Part shown: one piece after another, positions 6,267-11,502 of the stretch
Numbering within the stretch: the stretch's first letter is position 1
Layout of the letters: the number at the start of each line of letters is the position of its first letter
NCBI GenBank assembly: GCA_023418055.1
Contig: JAEZDP010000451.1
Span: forward strand, 1 to 11,502
Direction of reading: 5' to 3'
Source: Acidobacteriota bacterium
Lineage (GTDB): Bacteria > Acidobacteriota > Vicinamibacteria > Vicinamibacterales > Vicinamibacteraceae
Length of the DNA stretch: 11,502 bases
Notes under the pieces: generated by a model
What the model was told of the DNA's origin: nothing
What the model saw: only the letters and a program-made list of their open reading frames with translations
Databases searched by the model: none
Made by a program: the position numbers and the translations under genes

Positions 6267-8033
6267 GTGAGCTCGACCCGTGCCCTGCAGACGGTGGCTG
6301 ACCTCGGCGCGCACGCGCTGGCGGGCCTGCCGTTGGCCGAACTGCTGGACGCGGGCATGGCGGCGTTGTGCGACAGCACCGGCGCCGACTTTGCCGTGCT
6401 GCTCGAACGGTCATCGGGCGGCGACACGCTGCTCATGCGGGCCGGGGCCGGCTGGCGGCCGGGCACCATCGGCCGTGTGTCGCTGAGTACGGGCGCGGGG
6501 TCGTTCGGCCGGCACGTCCTGCAGCAGCCGTTTGTCGCCTTCGACGACCTGCCGCGCGCGCCCGAGTTCGGGCTCCCGGCGGTGCTGCGCGAGCACAACG
6601 TCGAGACCGTGGCGTGTGTGCGGCTCACGGGCATCGAACATCCACTCGGCGCCATCGCCGTGATGAACGCCGGCGCCCGGGCGCTGCCCGGCAACGTGCG
6701 GCACGTGCTCCAGGCGATCGGCAACATCCTGGCTACCGCCATCCTGCGGCAGGTGACCGAGGAAGGCCTGCTCCAAAGTCAGATCCGGCTCCAGAGCGTG
6801 CAGAAGATGGAGGCGATCGGGCGGCTGGCCGGGGGCATCGCCCACGACTTCAACAACCTGGTGCAGGCCATCGGCGGGTACAACGAGATCCTGCTCGGCC
6901 GCCTCGACGCCGACGACCCGCTGCGCCGCAACGCCGAAGAGATCAAGAAGGCCGGGGATCGTGCCGCCGCCCTCACCCGGCAGCTGCTGGCCTTCAGCCG
7001 GCAGCAGGTGCTGCAGCCGACGGTGCTCGACCTGAACGAGGTCGTGCACCACGTCGAACAGCTGCTGCGCCGCCTGATTGGCGAGGACATCGGCCTGCGC
7101 ACCCGCCTCGCCGATGCGCTTTGGAACGTCCGCGCCGATGCCGCCCAGATCGAGCAGGTGCTGATGAACCTGGCGGTGAACGCCAGGGACGCGATGCCGC
7201 AGGGTGGCGAGCTGACCATCGAGAGCGCCAATGTCGAACTGACGCGGTCCGATGAGAGCGAGCCCTTCACCGTCATTGCCGGCCCGTATGTGCTGCTGGC
7301 CGTGAGCGACACCGGCTTTGGCATGAACGCCGAGACGAAGGCACGGGCGTTCGAGCCGTTCTTCACCACCAAGGGCCCCGGGCAGGGCACGGGGCTCGGG
7401 CTGTCGACCGTCTACGGCATCGTCAAGCAGAGCGGCGGCTACATCTGGGTGGACAGCGAACTCGGCAGCGGCACACGCGTGCGCATCTACCTGCCACGGG
7501 TCGAGCAGCTGCCCTTGCCCATGTTGCCGCTCTCCGGCATCACCGAGTCGGTGGGAACACTGCGGCGTCCGGCTGAGCCCGATGCCCGGCCGCTCTCTGC
7601 GACCAGGCCCGTGCCAGAGAGCGTCGCAACGGACCGGTCGGACGGCGCCGAGACGCTCCTGCTGGTGGAGGACGAAGAGGGCGTGCGCGAACTGATTCAT
7701 GAGTGGCTCGCGGCCCACGGCTACGAGATGCTCGTCGCCTCGGACGGCCCGCAGGCGCTGGCCCTCGTGGAGCGCCGCGATCAGCCCATCGACCTGCTCA
7801 TCGCCGATGTGGTCATGCCGATGATGGGGGGCCCGGCGCTGGCCAAGAAGCTGCTGGCACGGCAGCCGTCACTCAAGGTGATCTTCGTGTCGGGGTACGC
7901 CGACGAGGCCATCGGCGACAGGCGCATGCTCGAGGAAGGCGCGTCGTTCCTCCAGAAGCCCTTCACGCTCGACGACCTGCTGCAGAAGGTGCGCGCGGTG
8001 CTGGCCGAAGCTCCCAACCCCTTGCGCCCTTGA
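6267..8033 (+). CDS. GAF-domain hybrid histidine kinase with C-terminal receiver
   Basis: A soluble 588-aa hybrid sensor kinase. Residues about 10-160 form a GAF-like sensory domain. The dimerisation/phosphoacceptor domain has AGGIAHDFNNLVQAI with H193. The ATPase domain has the N box (NLAVNARDAM, N305), G1 (DTGFGM, 348-353), F box (FEPFFTTK) and G2 (GTGLGLS, 374-380). After a variable linker (411-460), a receiver at 461-580 has the acidic pair E468/D469, phosphoacceptor D514 (LIADVVMPMMGG), S542 and K564. All catalytic residues are intact, so autophosphorylation and intramolecular transfer are expected. No membrane segment is present, so the signal is cytoplasmic and not identifiable. The GTG at 6267, three bases after the previous stop with GAAGG upstream, fits tight coupling. 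The receiver lacks an output domain, so an Hpt protein or another regulator elsewhere would be needed to pass the signal on. Confidence 0.94.
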   Translation: MSSTRALQTVADLGAHALAGLPLAELLDAGMAALCDSTGADFAVLLERSSGGDTLLMRAGAGWRPGTIGRVSLSTGAGSFGRHVLQQPFVAFDDLPRAPEFGLPAVLREHNVETVACVRLTGIEHPLGAIAVMNAGARALPGNVRHVLQAIGNILATAILRQVTEEGLLQSQIRLQSVQKMEAIGRLAGGIAHDFNNLVQAIGGYNEILLGRLDADDPLRRNAEEIKKAGDRAAALTRQLLAFSRQQVLQPTVLDLNEVVHHVEQLLRRLIGEDIGLRTRLADALWNVRADAAQIEQVLMNLAVNARDAMPQGGELTIESANVELTRSDESEPFTVIAGPYVLLAVSDTGFGMNAETKARAFEPFFTTKGPGQGTGLGLSTVYGIVKQSGGYIWVDSELGSGTRVRIYLPRVEQLPLPMLPLSGITESVGTLRRPAEPDARPLSATRPVPESVATDRSDGAETLLLVEDEEGVRELIHEWLAAHGYEMLVASDGPQALALVERRDQPIDLLIADVVMPMMGGPALAKKLLARQPSLKVIFVSGYADEAIGDRRMLEEGASFLQKPFTLDDLLQKVRAVLAEAPNPLRP

Positions 8034-8045
8034 GGCCCCGTACCC

Positions 8046-8109
8046 CGAAGCCTGTAGACCGTAGCCTGTAGCCAGCAGACCGTAGCTCGTAGCCAGCAGA
8101 CCCTAGTCC
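8046..8109. repeat. Short degenerate 21-bp tandem repeat (GTAGCC-type)
   Basis: Two adjacent 21-bp units, 8060-8080 and 8081-8101, differ at only two positions; each ends in GTAGCCAGCAGAC. They are preceded by a 14-bp unit (8046-8059) that equals the same unit lacking 7 internal bases, and followed by a decayed start (CCTAGTCCG). Within units, the smaller word GTAGCC/GTAGAC recurs. The array fills the gap between the convergent hybrid kinase and HDOD genes. It is not a CRISPR (no spacers) and does not form a simple hairpin. Confidence 0.75.
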
Positions 8110-8119
8110 GTCCCCTGCC

Positions 8120-8980
8120 TCACCCCAGCGTCTGTCGCGCGGCGTTGAAGAGGCCCGGGGCGTGGGCGTCGGTCTCTTCCAGCCAGGCCTCGTCGAGCCC
8201 GAATTCCTTCCACACCGGGTCGCTCTTGGCGTCGTCGCCCTCGGGCGTGCAGCCGAACCCGTAGCGATGGCTCAAGCGATTGGCGGCGTAGCAGATGGCC
8301 GCGGCACGCCGGTCCACGGCCAGCGTGTAGTCGTGATGGTGGCGCACCGCGTCGAGCACTTCGTCGGGGAGGCGCCAGAAGTGCAGCGCCAGCGCGCCAC
8401 ACTGGGCGTGCACCGCGGTGATGGCGGCCGCCAGTTCTTCGGGGTAGATCGTGGCACCCTCGCGCCGCTGGTGGGCGTGGGCGGTCTTGAGCACGACGAG
8501 TTTGCCGATGTCGTGCAGCAGCCCGGTGAGAAAGGCCTCTTCGACGTCGGCGTCGAGACGGTCGGCGATGAGGCGCGCGAGATACGCCGTGCCGATCGCG
8601 TGGTCCATGAAACGCCGGCCCTCAGTGCCATACAGGTCGGGCGCGGCCATCTGCGCGTGCATCGACACGGTGACCACGACGTTGCGCACACAGCCCGTCC
8701 CGAGGCGTACCACGGCGTCCTGCACCGACCGCAGCGGGGAGAGCGCGCCGAACATCGCCGAGTTGGCCAGGCCGAGCACGCGCGTGGCCAGCACCGGATC
8801 CTTGCTGACGACCCCGGCCAGCTTCGTCACCGTCAGTTCAGGATCCGAAGTCAGCTGCAGGGCCCGCATCGCCTGGTCGGGCAGCATCGGCAGCGACAGG
8901 TCGTCGGGCCGCAGCCACGGAAACTGCGGGTGGGCCGGAAAGCTGTCGCTGCGCGTCGGGGTCGTCACGGGGGGAGTCAC
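8120..8980 (-). CDS. HDOD-domain signalling protein
   Basis: A 286-aa HDOD-domain protein, likely a downstream signalling output. The GTG start at 8978-8980 overlaps the cheX stop as GTGA, implying coupled translation; a longer reading would run deep into cheX. Residues about 22-210 form the HDOD domain: LPMLPDQAMRALQL, then DPVLATRVLGLANSAMFG, the SVQDAVVRLG helix, FMDHAIGTAYLARLIA and GLLHDIGKLVVL, with H156/D157 intact. AVHAQCGALALHFWRLP and AVRHHHDY follow, as in related proteins. The C-terminal ~60 residues resemble the tail often following HDOD domains. Many HDOD proteins have lost metal-binding residues and act as scaffolds; here the HD pair is kept but phosphodiesterase activity cannot be assumed. 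Position after cheY and cheX suggests a role tied to that phospho-relay. Confidence 0.93.
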   Translation of the reverse strand: MTPPVTTPTRSDSFPAHPQFPWLRPDDLSLPMLPDQAMRALQLTSDPELTVTKLAGVVSKDPVLATRVLGLANSAMFGALSPLRSVQDAVVRLGTGCVRNVVVTVSMHAQMAAPDLYGTEGRRFMDHAIGTAYLARLIADRLDADVEEAFLTGLLHDIGKLVVLKTAHAHQRREGATIYPEELAAAITAVHAQCGALALHFWRLPDEVLDAVRHHHDYTLAVDRRAAAICYAANRLSHRYGFGCTPEGDDAKSDPVWKEFGLDEAWLEETDAHAPGLFNAARQTLG

Positions 8981-9522
8981 TGGCGTGCGACACGTCGCGT
9001 CAGGACCAGTTCCACGAACACGTCCTGGTCGTCCATGAGGAAGGGCAGCACGGTGCGTCGGCCGGTCGTGACCGGCGTCATGTAGAAGTCGGACCCGAGC
9101 GTCACCGTCGGTACCGTGATGGCCCACGCGTCACCTTCGATCGCCAGGCGCGTGCGGAACGATCCGGCGATCATGTTGGTGACCTCGCCAATCGCATCGA
9201 TGACGTCGTCTCGACTCGAGGCGTCCTCCTCGTCGGAGCCCAGCAGGCTGGCGGTGATGGCGCGGGCGGCTTCGTACGAGGTCTGGAAGACGACAAGGCC
9301 TGCCGACGATCCGGTGAAGCCGACCGTACCTACGATGTTGCCCGCGGGGCACACCGGGTCGGGGCGCGGTGTCCGCTCGTCGAGCATCCGACCCACCATG
9401 GTCTCGAACACGTCGCGCGCACACGCGGACAGCGTCTCAGCCAGGTGGTCGACCACGACATCGCCGGTGCCGGAGGCACTGGGGCGCCGATGGGCAGTGA
9501 GACTAGCCGGCGAGGACGGCAT
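8977..9522 (-). CDS. cheX: CheX-type CheY-P phosphatase
   Basis: A CheC/CheX/FliY-family protein, 181 aa. CheX dephosphorylates CheY-P using a Glu and an Asn on one helix. Here the motif IGEVTNMIAGSFRTRL carries E113 and N116 in the expected E-x-x-N spacing, so activity is likely. Only one such motif is present, as in CheX rather than CheC. The rest fits the fold: VGFTGSSAGLVVFQTS and the C-terminal strands TVTLGSDFYM and VFVELVLT. The ATG at 9520-9522 overlaps the cheY end by 20 bases and has AAGGA 8 bases upstream inside cheY, supporting it. A GTG at 9456 is an alternative, since the first ~22 residues are Ser/Pro-rich. It overlaps the HDOD gene by 4 bases. The symbol is by family; a chemotaxis role is not shown. 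Confidence 0.9.
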   Translation of the reverse strand: MPSSPASLTAHRRPSASGTGDVVVDHLAETLSACARDVFETMVGRMLDERTPRPDPVCPAGNIVGTVGFTGSSAGLVVFQTSYEAARAITASLLGSDEEDASSRDDVIDAIGEVTNMIAGSFRTRLAIEGDAWAITVPTVTLGSDFYMTPVTTGRRTVLPFLMDDQDVFVELVLTRRVARQ

Positions 9523-9868
9523 CGATCTTTTCCTTGATCGTGTCTGGCGTGAAGGGTTTGACGACGTAGTTGTTCACGCCCGCGCGCAGCGCCTCGACGA
9601 TGTCGTCCTGTGCGGCATTGGTGGTGACCATCAGCACCGGCAGGTGCTTGGTCGTGTCCACCGTGCGCAGCGAGCGCACGAACTCGAGCCCGCTCATCTC
9701 GGGCATGTTCCAGTCGGTGATGACGACGTCGATCGCGCTGTCGGCGAGCCGCTCGATGCCTTCGCGTCCGTTGCCTGCCTGCACCACGTCCTGGTGGCCC
9801 AGCTTGTTGAGGGTGTTGATGATGATGCGTCGCATGGTGGACGAATCGTCGACGACGAGAAAACGCAT
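9503..9868 (-). CDS. cheY: Single-domain CheY-type response regulator
   Basis: A stand-alone receiver of 121 aa, the standard CheY length. Key residues are all present: D7/D8 (FLVVDDSSTMRR), phosphoacceptor D52 (VVITDWNMPEMSG), T82/T83 (LMVTT) and K104 (VVKPF). The DWNMPEMSGLEFV stretch is very like classical chemotaxis CheY proteins rather than generic receivers. The ATG at 9866-9868 has GAGG 8 bases upstream. It is first in an overlapping set cheY-cheX-HDOD. The neighbouring phosphatase implies that its phosphorylated state is actively reset. The likely phosphodonor is a kinase encoded nearby, the sensorless kinase immediately upstream and divergent being the best candidate. No cheA, cheW, receptor or flagellar gene is visible, so the output may not be motility. 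Confidence 0.95.
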   Translation of the reverse strand: MRFLVVDDSSTMRRIIINTLNKLGHQDVVQAGNGREGIERLADSAIDVVITDWNMPEMSGLEFVRSLRTVDTTKHLPVLMVTTNAAQDDIVEALRAGVNNYVVKPFTPDTIKEKIDAVLAG

Positions 9869-9993
9869 GGAGCAGACCTCGACTTGTTAGACTAGAGGAC
9901 CTCCCACCGGCTCATCCGGCCGCGTGGGATCGGCTGCAGGAAGAATCGGCGCTCCTGCCTTCCGCTTGAACCGTCGCCGGTGCGGGAACGCGT

Positions 9994-10731
9994 GTGACTC
10001 CGTCCGAACCCCTGTCTCTGCCGCCCGATACGCTCGTCCCCGCCGTGCGCACGTTGCCGGAGGCCGAACTGGTCTTTGCCAATCGCCTGATCAACCTCGA
10101 GCAACTGCTGCCCAACGTCACGCACGAGTTGAACAACGCCCTGCAGGTGATCAGCGGCCTCGCGGAAATCCTCGCCACCCGCCCCGGCCTCGACGACGAC
10201 GTGGTGCAGAAGCTGCAACGGATGCATGCGCAGGCGACGCGGTGCTACGGCCTGCTGCGGGAGTTGCTCGCCTACGCGCGGCGCGACGACGCGCTGCCGG
10301 TGACCGAGGTGGCCCGCGCGATTGACCGCGCGCTCGGGCTGCGCCGGTTCCACCTCTCGCGTGGCCGCGTCTCGGTGGCCATCGAGGCTGGGCCGTCTGG
10401 CCTGACGGCGGCCATCGACTCCCAGCACTTCGAGCAGTTGCTCGTGAACCTGTTGCTCAATGCCGAGCAGGCGATGGCGGGCCGTCCCGATCCCACGCTG
10501 ACAGTGGGGTTTGCGCTGCGCGACGGGACGGCGGTCGTGAGCGTGGCCGATACGGGTCCGGGTGTCGACATGGACACGGTCGAAGCGACGTGTTTCGCGC
10601 CCTTCTGGACGTCGCGGCAGGGGGCGCTGGGCCTCGGCTTGCCCGTGGCGCGTGCGCTGGCGACGGCCGCGCGGGGCACGGTGCAGTTCGTGGCGCCGAC
10701 GCGGGTCGAGGTGCGGCTGCCCGCGCGGTGA
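9994..10731 (+). CDS. Sensorless soluble histidine kinase
   Basis: A 245-aa histidine kinase consisting of only a transmitter core. The phosphoacceptor helix has NVTHELNNALQVISG with H44. The ATPase domain has the N box (NLLLNAEQAM, N156), G1 (ADTGPG), an F-box-like FAPFWTSR and G2 (ALGLGLP, 211-217). G1 and G2 are present, so ATP binding is likely. There is no PAS, GAF or membrane segment, and only about 30 residues precede the phosphoacceptor helix, so input must come from a partner or from the short N-terminus. The GTG at 9994 has GGGAA (9984-9988) five bases upstream. It is divergent from cheY by 125 bases and converges, 12 bases apart, on the sigma54 activator. A pairing with cheY or the activator is plausible from context only. 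Confidence 0.9.
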   Translation: MTPSEPLSLPPDTLVPAVRTLPEAELVFANRLINLEQLLPNVTHELNNALQVISGLAEILATRPGLDDDVVQKLQRMHAQATRCYGLLRELLAYARRDDALPVTEVARAIDRALGLRRFHLSRGRVSVAIEAGPSGLTAAIDSQHFEQLLVNLLLNAEQAMAGRPDPTLTVGFALRDGTAVVSVADTGPGVDMDTVEATCFAPFWTSRQGALGLGLPVARALATAARGTVQFVAPTRVEVRLPAR

Positions 10732-10743
10732 CGGGACCCGGGC

Positions 10744-11502
10744 TCAGGCCGACGCCGAGATGTCGTCGTCTGGCGCCGAGGCCACGTTCAGGCGATTGAG
10801 CTTGTCGATGAGCGTCGTGCGACTGAGCTGCAGCAGGCGGGCGGCCTGCCGCTTGTTCCCGCCCGTCTTCTCGAGGCACCGCAGAATCAGCTCGCGCTCG
10901 AGCGCCGACACCACCTGCGTGAAGTTGATGCCCTCGTCGGGGATGGTCACGGTCGGCATCATCACGCCGTTGCCCGGCGCGGCGACGTCTTCGGGCAGCG
11001 CCCGCGCCTGAATCTCGGTTTCCTGCCCGGTCATCGCCACGGCGTGCTCGATGGCGTTCTCCAGCTGCCGGATGTTGCCGGGGAAGGCATAGTTCATCAA
11101 CGCGCGCATGGCGTCCTGGGTGAGCGTGCGCGGCGGAAGGTTGTTGTTGCGGCACGACTTCTGGACGAAATGGCGGGCGAGGAGCGGGATGTCGTCCTTG
11201 CGCTCGCGCAGCGGCGGCAGCGTCACGGGGATGACCGCGAGACGGTAGTAGAGGTCCTCGCGGAACGTGCCCTCCTTGACCATCTTCTTCAGGTCCAGGT
11301 TCGAGGCCGCAATGATGCGGGCGTCGAACTTGATGGCCTTGGATTCGCCGACGCGTTCGATCTCGCGCTCCTGCAGAGCGCGCAGCAGCTTGGCCTGCAT
11401 GGGCATGGTCATCAACGCGACTTCGTCGATGAACAGCGTGCCGCGGTGGGCGAGTTCGAAGCGGCCGATGCGCGCCTGCACGGCGCCGGTGAAGGCGCCC
11501 TT
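10744..11502 (-). CDS. Sigma54-dependent NtrC-family activator, C-terminal part (5' end outside window)
   Basis: Partial gene; the upstream end of the coding region is cut by the window edge, so the receiver or other input domain is not seen. The first visible codons encode KGAFTGA, the GAFTGA loop by which AAA+ activators contact sigma54. It is followed by Walker B GTLFIDEV, the sensor I region (ARIIAASNLDL), the Arg-containing FREDLYYRLAVIPV segment and LPPLRERKDDIPLLA. The C-terminus is a Fis-type helix-turn-helix (LEKTGGNKRQAARLLQLSRTTLIDKLNRL). Walker A lies outside. The reading is open to the window edge with no start needed. The visible 252 residues match the family length for this part. 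It should activate sigma54 promoters from upstream enhancers; targets are unknown. Confidence 0.96.
   Translation of the reverse strand, partial: KGAFTGAVQARIGRFELAHRGTLFIDEVALMTMPMQAKLLRALQEREIERVGESKAIKFDARIIAASNLDLKKMVKEGTFREDLYYRLAVIPVTLPPLRERKDDIPLLARHFVQKSCRNNNLPPRTLTQDAMRALMNYAFPGNIRQLENAIEHAVAMTGQETEIQARALPEDVAAPGNGVMMPTVTIPDEGINFTQVVSALERELILRCLEKTGGNKRQAARLLQLSRTTLIDKLNRLNVASAPDDDISASA

Noticed and set aside
8162..9085. Long plus-strand open frame opposite the HDOD gene.
   Set aside because: The minus strand encodes a clear HDOD domain in this interval; the plus reading is His/Arg/Gly-rich with no family features.
10732..10743. CGGGACCCG between the sensorless kinase and the sigma54 activator as a bidirectional terminator.
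   Set aside because: Only a 4-bp stem with a 1-base loop and no T tract; cannot act as an intrinsic terminator.

Overview
The window is GC-rich throughout, about two-thirds or more G+C by eye. It has the look of a soil-type Gram-negative bacterium with a large signalling complement. The mix of a secreted M20 peptidase, an NtrC-type regulator, a CheY/CheX/HDOD operon and a short GTAGCC-type intergenic repeat would fit Acidobacteriota (Vicinamibacteria-like). That placement is an inference from style and not a demonstrated assignment.

Layout from left to right. Bases 1-256 hold no gene I can support. A small, highly charged 74-residue protein (257-481, minus) is divergent from an exported M20 metallopeptidase (725-2293, plus). 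A small four-helix membrane protein (2331-2699, minus) converges on the peptidase. Upstream of it on the same strand is an exported protein (2780-4060, minus) whose C-terminal part carries a textbook phospholipase A2 active-site motif, followed by a polyglycine linker and a Cys-rich tail. Across a 378-base divergent gap, a good sigma70-type promoter drives acylphosphatase (4439-4711) and adenine phosphoribosyltransferase (4732-5265). A tRNA-Arg(CCT) gene (5385-5461) follows, then a membrane-anchored YfgM-like tetratricopeptide protein (5520-6263) and a GAF-containing hybrid histidine kinase (6267-8033), probably in one operon.

The right third is a signalling cluster. On the minus strand, cheY (9503-9868), a CheX-type CheY phosphatase (8977-9522) and an HDOD protein (8120-8980) overlap end to start and look translationally coupled. 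Divergent from them is a sensorless soluble histidine kinase (9994-10731, plus). It converges, 12 bases apart, on the C-terminal part of a sigma54-dependent NtrC-family activator (10744 to the window end, minus). With the upstream hybrid kinase this gives two kinases, two receivers, one phosphatase, one HDOD output protein and one sigma54 activator in about 5 kb. No flagellar genes or receptors are in view.

Most notable items: the phospholipase A2-like secreted protein, with an 8-base homopolymer in its linker; the compact kinase/CheY/CheX/HDOD module; and a short degenerate 21-base tandem repeat between the hybrid kinase and the HDOD gene.
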